Source: Taeniopygia guttata (taxonomy: Eukaryota > Chordata > Aves > Passeriformes > Estrildidae). Taken from it: a stretch of 64,000 nucleotides of DNA. The stretch lies in contig NC_133024.1 in NCBI RefSeq assembly GCF_048771995.1, positions 25,684,001-25,748,000 of the forward strand, read 5' to 3'. Shown here piece by piece: positions 52,701 through 63,764 of the stretch (position 1 is its first letter; each line of letters opens with the position of its first letter). Position numbers and translations under genes: made by a program. Under the pieces are notes generated by a model. It saw only the letters and a program-made list of their open reading frames with translations. It was not told where the DNA came from and searched no databases.

Positions 52701-55317
52701 TCTTCCCATCATGTCAGAAAGAAGCAGGCAGAGTTCACAGCAAGCACTGTTACTTTTCTGATACGCAAATTGAATGAGGCAGATCTATAATTTCTTTTGT
52801 GGGCAGAGCAAAACACCTGCAGAGAAATGGGGAAACAAAGAAGCATCAGCTTCTGGTAATGGTCTGTGTCAGGAGCAGCAGGCCAGGAAAGATGCCTCCC
52901 CTTATGCTGCATGAGCCATTTCCTGCAACACTTTAGTTTCTTCTCACTATTTAGCAGCTGCTTTGTGAATTTTTACTGGCAGCCATCAGAGTTCACCTTT
53001 GGCACCACATACAATCCCCACAGCCATGAGGTTGAGCACTGCTCCATGAGTAACACTGCAGTCCAGGAATGGCAATACTGGGCTCAGCTGGGAGGCAGAC
53101 AAGGTGATGAGGCCAGGTCCAGTGGCAATAACCATAACCAGCTGCAGCCCAGTGATGTCCAGGCAAAGCCAAAGTAATAAGGAAGGCCTGAGGTCAACCT
53201 AGGAACTCCAGCCAAGCCTAGATACAATATACATTTCACACAGTTCAGGCCAGCTCTCAGACAAGGATCTCAACTTTATGCTGCACCTGGGCCAGGTGGA
53301 AGGTGGTTGGAGCAATACAGCTTGCTGGAGTACTCCAGGTCCTGACAGCCATTGTGAGGGGAAGTCTAGGAACAGTGTTACCCTTCAACTGGCTAAGCAC
53401 TTCTAACACTTAACCAACAACAGGACTTACTCTCAGACATCCAGGGTATGTTTCAAATTCCCACCCTACTCTAAGACCTCTTCCTCTTCCATTCTTCATT
53501 GATATATAACTATTAATAGTTTCTCGTGCAAGGAGCTGGAAGCAGAGGGAGAGCTAAGAATATAACACTATTAAATGTTACAATCAATGACTTGCAAAGG
53601 AGTAGAGAAGGGATGCTGGCTGCCAGTTTATCCTTCTGTCACCAGAGCCGCCTGGGCGGCACCAGCTCCCTGGCTGAGGCAGCTCAGCCACGGCTATAAT
53701 TCAGTTGAGTCCAAAGTTTTCTTTTGACAGGAAAAGCTGAAACAGCAGAGGGCTTCTTGCCATCGTCTCTGGACAAGCCAAGGAGAGGCAGGAATGGTTT
53801 GTTTAATGCCATGTCTCATTATTCTTGGCACTTCATGACTCATTAAATGTCCTAGTTTTGTAACTAACTCCTGCTGAGCTCAACATTTGATACACATTTA
53901 TGGGTGGCCTGTTGGCTGTACTAACAATTCATAATTCCCCTAACTATCTTAACTCCTTCCTTTGCATGCTAGGCTTCCTTTAAACAACTATAAAATAAAG
54001 ATACTGGGGACTTCAGTTTTTAACACAGAATGAATTACATGTATCTGGAAAATTTATTAATATAGCTATATGCTGCAGTTAGCTGCACTCGTTCTAAGTT
54101 TAAATAAACTGTGCTGGATCCTAATGCTTCTTACACTACTCCCCTTCTGTATTCATTTGGCTTTTACCATGGATATATCCATGCACATGAATGCTTGATA
54201 TTGATGCCCCTTCAAAAGAAGGGCAGCAGCACACTTAGCAATATTTCTTCACTTGTGTAGAACAGGAACAGGAGCCAAACAACCCTTCTTGGCCATTACA
54301 TATAGGAATTAGAAGTAAGAGGCTTCTGTTCAGGAACCTTCTTGTGATATGAGTGATTTTGTCAGCTTCCTCCATTTTCCAGCTTGCTTTATTTGCAAAG
54401 GCCAATGAGAATTCACAATAGAGCCCACCAACATGTTGACCCAGTCTGACTGATTCAAACAGGACAAGTGCAAGCACTCAGCACAAGTTTGACAGGCACC
54501 AGTATTTCTGGAGTTGACAGCATATTTAACCTGTCTCTTCTGAAAACATCATGCATGGTGACCTTGGAGGTAGGTAGACAGGTGTGTGATTTAGGTTAAT
54601 TTTTCTCTCATTCACTCGAAGCACAGAATTAGCTTGGTCACACTGAAAAGAGTGACTTTGAGTATACAGTCAAAAAATCCAGTCTGTGTATTTCAGGGCA
54701 TGACTGAAAAGCCACATGCAAAATCACACAGTTCTAAACTGAAGATATCTTGGATTACTTTAAACTCTAGGTGGACATTAGTTGCAGTTTCAATCAAAGA
54801 GTGTCATAGAAGTGTGTCTGATTCCAGGCTACCTTGTATGAGAATAGTCTGAAATTCAGAGGTGTCAGACAGCTTTCAAACTGCCTTTGTACTGGGTTTG
54901 GTTGGGATGGACTCAACTTTCTGCACAGCAACCTAGAGGTTCTGTGCCTTTCATCTGTGGTAGCACACGGGTTTGGGTACTGCTGGGCAGTGCTAGCACA
55001 GTGTCAGGGCTTTCTCTCCAACACCCCACCAACCACTTTGAAGGTCTGTAAGCTGGAGATGGACAAGAAATTGGCAGGGGGAATAACTGGGACAACTGAC
55101 CCAAATAACCAAAGGGATATCCCATGCCATATGATGTCCTCCTTAGAAATAAAAGTTGAAGGAAAGAAGAATGATGGGAGGGCATTTGTGGTGATGTAAT
55201 CTATCTTCCCAAGAAACTGCTGTGCCTTGCTTCCCAAAAAATAGCTGGACATCTGCCTGCTGATGGGTTGTAGTGAATGAATTCCACTTTTTACTTTGCT
55301 TCCATGTGCAGTGTTTT

Positions 55318-55345
55318 TTGTTAAGAAAACAAGTTTTCTTAACAA
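55318..55345. repeat. Inverted repeat: 13-bp arms with 2-bp spacer
   Basis: TTGTTAAGAAAAC and its exact reverse complement GTTTTCTTAACAA are separated by AA. Confidence 0.95.
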
Positions 55346-57920
55346 CTGTGCTTTTAGCAAACCATGAGATTTTCTATGGCATTTTCTCCCCCAGGTCTTT
55401 CAAGGAGAGGAGTGAGAAAGCATCTGGGTAGATATCTGGCAGTCAGTCAAGGCCAGCCCTCCATGGGGTTCTGGACAAAGATTAATTGTCTTGACTGTTC
55501 TTTCCATTTTGGTTACTGCTGATGGCAAAGAAAACAGATGATGTAAACTTCAAAGGCATTTTCATAGAAGAATTGTCAATTTCATTTAATACTGCAAACC
55601 TGGAACATTCAATAAACATCAGTCCTGATTAAAAAAAAATAAAAACCACTTGGGGTCTTACCTGTTAAGCTTTGGTGTGTGAGCCCATGAGGATGTGGTT
55701 CTATGACCAGCATATTCTAGCTCAAGCCTGTGCTGCTCTACTGAGACTAGCCCCACCCTTACCAGAGCTTATTTTGTATTCCTGCTGCTTGCCTTAGGTC
55801 AACACTAGCAGTCAGGAGAGTCAAATGAGCTTCAAGATCTGGCTGAGAAGACAGGGACAAGAAGGGTCTCCTTCATTCTTGCAAAATCTTTTGTTTCAGA
55901 GGTGGTTTGCAGTAGCAGCAAGACTATGTTCAGAGGCTGCCATAGGGTGGTCCAGGGGGAGCAGATGATGCAGGAGGTCTGCACAGGAGGACAGTTTGTC
56001 ACCGCAGCATTTCTCCCTCTGTGCAGCAGTTCCTGTCAGCAGGAGAAAAAACAATCACTGATTTCAGTCAAGTGCTTTTTCTGCAGCGTTTCTGTCTTTG
56101 TCCTGCATTGCTTTATGCAAGGGTAAGACACTGACTATTGGTGACTCAGGCTTTTGCTGAAGAATGTGTCGTAAAGTTAGAAACATGGCTGTTACAAAAC
56201 AAAGAAAGTGCACAAAGTCAGCCCTGGAAGAGTGAAAACAATAAATTGCAATGCACAGACTCCAGTGTCAGAGAATACATTTCTCTGGAAAGGATTTAGT
56301 TATTTTCTTACCCCATGAAACAGGTGCCATCTCTCAGAAAAGACTTCCTGTGAGGATTTTGATCCTTTGGGAAGGAGGATGAGTTAGCGGCTAGAGATGA
56401 AATGCAAAGGTGTTTTCAGCATAGCAGCTGGCTGCGTGGTTTTCTAATACAGTACATTACATTGTTAATGGAAATGTTGCTTTGTACCTTCTGTTTTTCT
56501 CCCAGTAGAATTAATTCCAGCACTGTTTGCATGCCAAGCATGCACACTCACAGCTACGAGCTCTGGGGACAGGCACAGCTTGGACCTGCACTGATAAGAT
56601 CACAAAGATTCTGCAACAGGGCTGGGAGCTGAACCTGCTGCCTTTGCCAAGTGACTTCACACAAGATCATCTCTGCTCCTGCCCACAGGAACCATCACAC
56701 ACCACTACAGACAGGCCTCGAGAGTCAGCGGATTGGGGAAAAGGCATCTGGCTATTTTGAAGTCCTTTGGGAGATCTGCAGGAACAGGAGTCTTCTGTTC
56801 CACTCTGTGATGCAGCAAAGAGGGAAAAAACTCCACCATTTCCCACAAAGCAGCTAACCCTTCCCAGTTTGCTAATCCAATCTGCACTCCTGCTTCTGCC
56901 AGGAATCAATCTGTTTCAAGGCTGCACGTGTCATTTTATTAAGAAATAAGAGAGAGAGGGGAAGAGCAGCTTTAAAAGCAGCAGGCCGTGCAGGGGCTGG
57001 GAGATACAGGCTGCCAAGTCTTTGGAAACACTCAGAGATGAAAGTACCACAGGAGTGCCACATGGCAGTGCTGCTGGTATAGGTACCATGCTGATAAAGC
57101 AGCTCTCTACATGCCAGTTATGAAGAGACACAAATTGTGGAGCTGGAGACACAGAGCTCACTATCCAATGGTCACCAAATGGGAAGTAAAGGGAATGTAT
57201 TTTTCCATGCTACAGGAGCCACTGATCCAAGTGGAAAGCCCCAGGAGAAAAAGCTACAGGACAGATTAAGTACTTCCCTGGGAGCTGACTGTGAATGAAG
57301 TAGCTTGGTTTTCATTTGGATTTTCAGACACATGTTTGTGAAGAAAATGAGGGTGCGAAAGCTGGAGAGATTTCTGAGATGGCAATGCACCTAATGCTGC
57401 GTGTTATGGCGGGGGTGCTCAAGGTACACAAACTGCAGAGACATCTAACTTGTGTTTCATCCTGCTGAAAGCAAGTCTCAACTCCTAATTAGCTGCTCAA
57501 ACCAAAAGGAGGTCATTTATTTTCCAAGTGCTCAGGAAAAAGAGTGAAATTGTAGGATGTGAGGAAGAGCTTGTGCTCTATTATTGCACTGCCAAAGCAC
57601 AGCATCTTAAATAAAGTCAGCAGTATTATTTTGTGTATGCTTAGGAGGAAATTGTAATCCCTCATCCAACATTACCTGAGTCTGCAGTTACCAGAGTGTA
57701 AATCAGGCCATAACTATATACGCACAGCCATTAATTTACTGGGTCCCAATCAGCATAACTATCACTGTTTTGTATAGTAGAAGAAGAAATCACAACAGCG
57801 AAGTTCTTTACTGGCTACTTTGTCTCCAGAAGGACAGCTTGCATTGTCTTTCTTTACATCACTGGACACCAAAGTTCTTAATACCGACAAGATAAAAACC
57901 TCTTAAAGGCAAACCCTAAG

Positions 57921-58545
57921 AATCATTAAGGGTACAAAATAACTCTAAGATCATCAGGTCCAATGATTAATCCCGTACTGCCAAGTCCATCACTAAACAG
58001 TGTCCCTACATGCCATGTCTTTTGATGGAGGTATCTATGGAGAAGGTTCACTACTTCCTGGAGCAACCTGTTCTAGGGCTGGATAATCCTTTTGGTGAAA
58101 ATTTTTTTCTTAATATCTAATCTAAACGTCCCCTGGTACAGCTTGAGGCCACTTTCTCTTGTCCAATCACTTGCTATATGGGACCAGAGACCAATTCCAC
58201 ATCTGGCTACAACCTCCTTTCAGATAGTTATTGAGAGCAATAAGGTCTCCCCTGAGCTTCCTCTTCTTCAGGCTAAACAACCCCAGCTGCTTCTCACAGG
58301 ACTTGTGCTCCAAACCTGTCACCAGTTCTGTTGCCCTTCTCTAGGCACTTTCCAGTACCTCAATGTCTTTCTTGTAGAGTGGGCCCCAGACTGTTCACAG
58401 TTATCAAGATGTGGCCTCACCAGTGCCAAGAACAGGAGGACAATCCCTGCTCTGCTCCTGCTGGCCACACTATTGCTGATCCAGGCCAGGATGCCATTGG
58501 CCTTCTTGGCCACCTGGGCACACGCTGACCAAAAGCAGTGCAAGG
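57921..58545 (-). mobile_element. CR1 LINE, 5'-truncated (ORF2 tail plus 3' UTR)
   Basis: Read on the minus strand, 58319-58549 encodes a decayed CR1 ORF2 C-terminus (KKANGILAWISNSVASRSR, then LVRPHLDNCEQ). To its left the 3' UTR antisense landmarks follow: AACCTGTTCTAGGGCTGG, TTCTTAATATCTAATCTAAA, AAGGTCTCCCCTGAGCTTCC. No intact coding capacity remains. The plus-strand open frame 58092-58646 is an antisense artefact. Confidence 0.88.
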
Positions 58546-58904
58546 TCAAACCCTTCTTTTCTTTGCCCAGTGTTCATCAAGCAGAGGGTGAATCCACTCT
58601 GAACCCGTCAATAAAGTCTGTCAGGGTGGTGAGTCACCTCTTGTGAGTCCTGGAGGTTACCTGGCAGCTTGTCTAGTCAGCTCAGCCTTGGTTAAAAAAT
58701 CAAAGGGACAATTTGAAGCTGAAAGTCAGTAACTGTGGGATTTTGCAAATACCAGTCTACCTGCAACATATCTCTTGTGTAACACGGAATACTGTTCAAA
58801 TGTAGGGACTTTTTATTCAGCTCAAAAATTAATTAATGTTCAAATGTAGCTATAATGAAGCTCTCTCTAGCACTGACAGTGTAACTTAACTGCCATCCTT
58901 CCTC

Positions 58905-59222
58905 GTGAGGGGAGGTGGAAGGACGAATACTGATCTCTTCTCTCTGGTGAACAGCGACAGGACCCAAGGGAGTGGCCTAAATTTAACCATGGGGAGGTTT
59001 AGGTAGGATATTAGGAAAAGGTTCTTTCCCAGAGGGTGGTTGGGTACTGGAAAAGGTTCCCCAGGGAAGCAGTCACACCACCCAGCCTGAGAGAGTTCAA
59101 TAAGTACTTGGACAATGCTCTCAGGACCATGGTGTGGCTCTTGGGGATGGTGCTGTGCAGGGCTAAGTTGGACTTATGGGTCCTTTCCAACACAGAATAT
59201 TTTGTGATTCTGTGATCCTGTA
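58905..59222 (+). mobile_element. CR1 LINE 3'-end fragment
   Basis: The sense-strand 3' UTR landmarks are GATATTAGGAAAAGGTTCTT, CAGAGGGTGGTTGGGTACTG, GGGTCCTTTCCAACACAGAA, and a terminal TTTTGTGATTCTGTGATCCTG. The octamer-type tail marks the true 3' end at about 59222. Confidence 0.88.
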
Positions 59223-59474
59223 ATTTTAAAAGACTTATTTTCAGCAATTTGACATACATTAACTACACTTTCTAAAACATAGAAATACTGTTAAAAGGGC
59301 AGTAAACACCACCACAGCAATGGCACTCCCTTGTCCCAGCAGACTCAAAGAGGTCAACACTCCGGACCTGTGACTTATCCTGAAGATGATTTTAATTGCA
59401 GGGGACAGGAAAAATTTACCTGCTGGGACTGTTGTGATTCTGAAAACAAAACCTGCCCCTGATGTGCCCTGGGC

Positions 59475-60243
59475 CCCAGCAGGTGAGGCCAGGCTGGAGA
59501 AATGGGTACCTGGGAATCTCATCAGGTTTGACAAGACCAAGTGCAAGGTGCTGCACCTGAGTCAGAGCAACTCCGGTATCAACACAGGATCGGGGATGAG
59601 CAGATCGAGAGCAGCTCTGACCAGGAGGACTTGGGGGTGCTGCTGGGCGAGAGGCTGGACACACTCTGGCCATGGGCACTCACAGCCCAGAAAGCCAAAC
59701 GTGTCCTGGGCTGCATCCAAAGGACAAGGGGGGATTCTACCCCTGTGCTCTGTGAGACCCCACCTGGAATGCTGCATCCAGCTCTGGGGGCCGCAGCACA
59801 GGAAGGACGTGGACCTGTTGGAGAGAGTGCAGAGGAAGCACCAAGATGATCCCAGGGATGGAGCACCTGTCCTGTGAGGAAAGGCTGAGAGAATTGGGTT
59901 TGTTCAGCCTGGAAAAGGCTTTGAGGTGACCTAATTGTGGTCTTTCACTACCTGGAAGGGAGCTCACAGTAAAGATGGGGAAAGGTTATTGACAAAAGAA
60001 CATAGTGACAGGAGGAGGGGGAACGAGTTCAAATCGAAAGAGTAGGTTTAGGTTAGATATTAGAGAAAAAATCCTCTACCCTGAGCGTGGTAATGCACTG
60101 GTTCCCCAAAGAAGCTGTGGATGCCCCATGCCTTGGAGGTATTCAAGGCCAGGCTGGATGGGGCTTTGATAAACCTGGTCTAATGGAAGGTGTCCCTGCC
60201 AATGGGAGCGGTGTTGGAAGAAGGATGAACTTTACACTCCTTC
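59475..60243 (+). mobile_element. CR1 LINE, 5'-truncated (ORF2 C-terminus plus 3' UTR)
   Basis: Its frames include recognisable CR1 ORF2 tail pieces: LEKWVPGNLIRFDKTKCKVL, then QEDLGVLLGERLD and KAKRVLGCIQR in a second frame, then SVRPHLECCIQLWGPQHRKD and LLERVQ. The 3' UTR follows (TTTAGGTTAGATATTAGAG, AAGGCCAGGCTGGATGGGGC) and ends near CTTTACACTCCTTCCAG with no octamer tail. Frameshifts show it is dead. It ends directly at the NDUFB4 promoter island. Confidence 0.88.
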
Positions 60244-60289
60244 CAGCCCACCGCACTCCGCGGCGCCGGTTCCGTGAGGGGAGGGCGCT

Positions 60290-60308
60290 GCTCCGCAGAG
60301 GGCGCGGG
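60290..60308 (+). promoter_or_regulatory. Candidate CTCF-binding motif in NDUFB4 promoter
   Basis: GCTCCGCAGAGGGCGCGGG matches the CTCF core in forward orientation, about 50 bp before the NDUFB4 start codon. GC-rich promoters give such matches by chance more often than AT-rich DNA does. Confidence 0.45.
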
Positions 60309-60350
60309 GGGCGGGCCCGGCACCGCCCCGCCGCCGGCAGGGCCGCTCTC

Positions 60351-60360
60351 CAAGATGGCG
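60351..60360 (+). promoter_or_regulatory. YY1-type motif overlapping the NDUFB4 start codon
   Basis: CAAGATGGCG fits the YY1 consensus (AAnATGGCG) and contains the initiator ATG. This arrangement is known in many housekeeping and mitochondrial-protein genes. Confidence 0.6.
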
Positions 60361-62574
60361 TGGGCACCGCCTCCATCGGCGGCCAAGCTCTACAGGCCCA
60401 ACCGCTTCGTCTCGCTCCCCGCCGAGCTCGACCCCGCCACCTACGACACGTCGCCGGAGAAGCTCCGCGCCGAGACCGAGCGCCTGGCGATCCGCTCCCG
60501 GCTCAAGCGGCAGTACCTGCTGCAGCTCAACGACCCCAGCCCGCCCGCCGTCATCGTGAGTGGGGACGGAGAGGGGCGAGGGGGCGGCGGGGCAGCGCGG
60601 GGCTCGTCCGCCTCACCCGCGGCTCCCGCAGCGGGGCCCGTGCCTGCGGCCGTGCCTGGGGCCGGGCCGTGCCGGCGGGACGCTGCCCGCCCTCCCCGTG
60701 ACCTCGGCGCCCTTCGCGCTGTGCCCTGGCCTCAGCCCGCGGGGCCCCTCCGCCCGCGGGCCTCACCGCCGTTGTCTTTGCCCCCCAGGAAAATCCCGCC
60801 TTGATCCGCTGGGTCCATGCCAAGTCGCAGAACGTCTACCCTACTTTCCGCCTGACGCCCAGGACGTCCTTTCTAGGAGCTGTTTATGGGTTAGGCCCCC
60901 TCCTCTTCTGGATCTTTGTGTTAAAGGCTGACAGGGTAAGTCGGCCAGGAACGCTGAACATCAGCGAACAGCACCAACACCAGCTTGTAAAACACAGACC
61001 TGCTTGGAGTCTCAGTTTATGGGATCCTCGTGCGCCTAAGAAAGAATAATTAATGCCATTGAAGTAGTGAGGGAAGGAAGGCTGGTAGTGAGCCTTCTGT
61101 CTCACAGCCTGTTACTGGTTACAGAGTCCTTTTCTGAGAGCCCCTTATTGTACCCTTTGGTGCATTGCCAGTCACAGTTTGCCTGATCAGGTTATTTTAC
61201 AGTCACAAAGCTCTCTGTAACACTGAGTGAAAATTAATCCTAAGTTACTCTTATTTTCAGCAGTTGACACGCATCAACTATGCTTTTTGGACGTAAAATA
61301 CACAGGAGGCTTATGGATGGCAGACCTAGCAATGTCTCTGTGCAGTTGCTTGACCATTTCTCTAATTTAGTGGAACAAATAGGGCGGAGTAATTATGCCA
61401 ATTGCAGTGTCTGATCTCAGCTGGATATCCTAATAATTTGGAAAGTTTATCTTGCTTCCATTCTAACTCCTAAACTGTGAGTGTCAGAATCTAGGCCATG
61501 GTAGATCATTATGAAAAAACTCAGCTATATAAGTACATAAAAAATGCTAACAGGCAGACAGTGGCTGTTTTTAGTAGAGAATTTGTGGCTGTTGTAAACC
61601 AATTTTATTTCCCTCTTTTGCAAAAAAAATAGCATTTTAGATCAAGTCACAAACCACAAAGCACTAATATAAATTAATAGAATATTTGTCAGGAATGTTG
61701 TTCGCTAGGGTGAATTGAAAATTCAGTTTTTAGGAAACATGTGAATATGTTGATATAAAAGTTCTTGAGACTTCAGTACCTCTGCAGTATTTTGCCGTGC
61801 TTAAGTCTTTAATTAGTGTCCAGGATAATTCACTTTCCTTTATTGCAGTTCTTTTAGTGATGTTTGGGGATTTTTCTTTTTTTCCTGGTAGTACATAAGG
61901 CATGGTAGTCATAGTCTTTTCTCTGAGGGATGTTTGCTGTGTGTCTGGGAAAGCAAGAGATAAATTACCAGATTTTAAGTAAATCTTCTGATTTTATCCA
62001 GCAGAAGGAATCTGTCCGTTATCCGCAGTGCCTGTGTATTGTTATGGTACCCGTCAGAAAGGTGCATGACTGCAGAGTGAGGTACAAATGGGTAGGAAGT
62101 GAGCACAGGCACTTTTAGGCAAGTTATTAAGAGGTTTCTCCATAGTTAGATCTCTAAGCTGGGTTATTCAGCCAGAAGGAGGAGATAGAAACTAAGGTAC
62201 AAATTATGAGACACAGCTAGTGAAACATGCCTTTCAGGAATTGGTCTGTGCTGGCCTGTGAGAGTACCTAGACATGAGGTCAGTCTGAGCAGGTCTTTAG
62301 TAGGTGAAGCTAAGTGCCTTGTTGTCTTTGACTTTTAAACAGCTTGTACTCATGGAATCATTTAGGGTGGAAAAGACCCTTAAAATCCTGTATGATGCTA
62401 CCTTCATGTAGTCTATGCTGAAATACTGGAACTGCTGTTCTGTTATCCCAGGCTGATTGAAAGTCCTTCTCTAGTAGGATGATGATAAGTGTTCTCTTTC
62501 TTCCACAGGATCGTAAAGAGAAGCGTATCCAGGAAGGTAAACTCAAGCGATCACCATTCAGTGTATTCTTCTAA
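60355..62574 (+). CDS. NDUFB4: NDUFB4, NADH dehydrogenase (ubiquinone) 1 beta subcomplex subunit 4; complete, three exons
   Basis: NDUFB4 is an accessory subunit of mitochondrial complex I, in the membrane arm of the inner membrane; it is not catalytic. Exon 1 is 60355-60555 (67 codons), exon 2 is 60789-60935 (49) and exon 3 is 62509-62574 (21 plus TAA). That gives 137 residues against about 129 in human. All junctions are GT-AG and phase 0 (donors GTGAGT and GTAAGT; acceptors CCCCAG and CCACAG). Family landmarks: [20 protein letters not shown] (residues 21-40), [20 protein letters not shown] (42-61), ENPALIRW (68-75), [17 protein letters not shown] (82-98), one transmembrane segment at about 94-111 ([18 protein letters not shown]) and a basic tail [21 protein letters not shown]. 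There is no cleavable presequence, as usual for this subunit. The start is fixed by context and the YY1-type motif. The last nine residues differ from the human tail. The gene diverges from FSTL1, as in human. Confidence 0.96.
60936..62508 (+). other. NDUFB4 intron 2
   Basis: A 1,573-bp AT-rich intron between GTAAGT and CCACAG. It contains one short CR1 remnant and no other recognised feature. Intron 1 (60556-60788, 233 bp) is GC-rich and part of the CpG island. Confidence 0.9.
62349..62400 (-). mobile_element. Short CR1 LINE 3'-end remnant in NDUFB4 intron 2
   Basis: TCATGGAATCATTTAGGGTG followed by GAAAAGACCCTTAAAATCC is the antisense CR1 3' end. It is about 50 bp long and ends about 110 bp before exon 3. 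Confidence 0.7.
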
Positions 62575-62608
62575 GTCCCTGGAATTGCAGTGATGTTCTT
62601 GGGATATA

Positions 62609-62614
62609 AATAAA
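62609..62614 (+). terminator. Poly(A) signal (proximal) of NDUFB4
   Basis: AATAAA 35 bp after the stop codon. Confidence 0.6.
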
Positions 62615-62652
62615 ATAAGATACATTATGTGATGACATTTCTATGTCACAAG

Positions 62653-62658
62653 AATAAA
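62653..62658 (+). terminator. Poly(A) signal (likely main) of NDUFB4
   Basis: AATAAA 79 bp after the stop codon, followed within 15-30 bases by a G/T-rich stretch (GCTTGTTGGTTGTC) of the kind expected downstream of a cleavage site. A further AATAAA at 63114-63119 could serve as a distal site. Confidence 0.7.
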
Positions 62659-62679
62659 GCTTAATTGCTTGTTGGTTGT

Positions 62680-63764
62680 CTTTCATCTTTAAAAATCATG
62701 GGAGGTGCAAAAATGTAGGATCTTTATATCTAAACCAGATGGATAGAGAGAGGGTGTCTGGAACTCAGCCTTTGTACTCTTTTAGTGTACATTCAGAGGA
62801 TCCTTTTAAACCATGGAAGTTGCTGTTGTCCAAGAAGGCTGAAGTTTAAAATTACTGGCAGGCTAAAATGATAAGCAGAACCAAAGCAGTTTCCTAAAGG
62901 AACTACTGCTTGCCTTCCAGATGTTTCTTCTTGGTGTCACTTTGGCTGTAGGTGTCACTTTGGCTGTGTGCTTTGCCCTAACTGGATAATAGGCGAGTTG
63001 TATGATACATTTTTAAGAACTTAGGAGTCTGCCTGACTGCTCTCAATAAGTTGAGTTTATTTTTATTTTTTCCCTAATGAGCTACAAGTCTAAACCCTGT
63101 GTTTGTTTATTACAATAAACTTCTATTTTTTTATTAGTACCAGATTTGGAAATAATGAGCTCAATGTTGTCGTGTTGTATGTAAACAGAATTTCCACTAA
63201 TTCTGTGTTTCCTGTGAATGAGGGACAAGAAGTGTAAAATAAGGATTTTTACTTTGACACTGACTATCTTGTAGTATGGGAGAGTTCATCCCTGCAAGGG
63301 GGCTATGTTCCAAAAAAAAGTCCATCAAAAAGCGTAACTGAATCTTATGCCTGCAAAGATGCCTTTTTTGTTTATTTTTATAAGAACATACTTTTTCTGC
63401 CCAGATCAACCAATATAGAGGACTTTAATTTTACTGCCAATGTACTGAGGTATGAGTGCAAAGAAAAGATTTTTGATGCATACTTGAATTTTTACATGGC
63501 CTGTAGGTGCCATCATGATCCAAACAGCCCTCATTCTTCAGAGATTATGGGACTGGTTTGTTCACAGGCATTGAGGTTCATGTCAGAAGGTCAGTCTGAT
63601 ACAGAGGTTGAAAATTTCTCTTTTCCTGCTGGGAAAGCAGCCGATATGAAGTCAACAAAACCAGGTCTGCTGCATCCTTGCTTTTCCTGCATGATGAAGA
63701 TGTAAGTATGTGCTGTTTGCAGTCACTCTCCAGCAGAGTGAGTTGATGAGCTTTTCCACATAGT
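62680..63764. other. NDUFB4 downstream flank, no gene recognised
   Basis: In human the next gene (HGD) converges on NDUFB4 from the other strand. I did not recognise an HGD exon here. It contains an 18-bp tandem duplication (62933-62968) and an open frame of 73 codons (63484-63705) without domains. Confidence 0.6.
62933..62968. repeat. Short tandem duplication, 18 bp x 2
   Basis: GGTGTCACTTTGGCTGTA is followed by a copy with one terminal change. Confidence 0.93.

Larger units (their letters stand above)
48195..57920. other. Intergenic, no gene recognised
   Basis: Non-coding by inspection. The longest frame (170 codons, minus, 50446-50958) has a hydrophobic start but no recognisable domain, and such lengths are expected by chance here. 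It includes a 13-bp tandem repeat (49708-49742) and a near-perfect palindrome (55318-55345). The stretch 53640-54120 is free of repeats and rich in AP-1-like and homeobox-like words. Confidence 0.55.
60244..60788 (+). promoter_or_regulatory. CpG-island promoter of NDUFB4
   Basis: CpG density rises abruptly at 60250 and continues through exon 1 and intron 1. Between the CR1 end and the start codon only about 110 bp remain. They hold a GC box (GGGGGGCGGGC, about 60306-60316), a CTCF-like AGAGGGCGC and no TATA box, as expected for a housekeeping gene. The start of transcription probably lies within these 110 bp, so the 5' UTR is short. Confidence 0.75.

Noticed and set aside
58092..58646. 184-codon plus-strand open frame
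   Set aside because: It is the antisense strand of a CR1 element, whose true relic protein is on the minus strand.
59386..59877. 163-codon plus-strand open frame resembling reverse-transcriptase tail
   Set aside because: It is a broken CR1 ORF2 C-terminus with frame changes, so it is listed as a mobile element and not as a gene.
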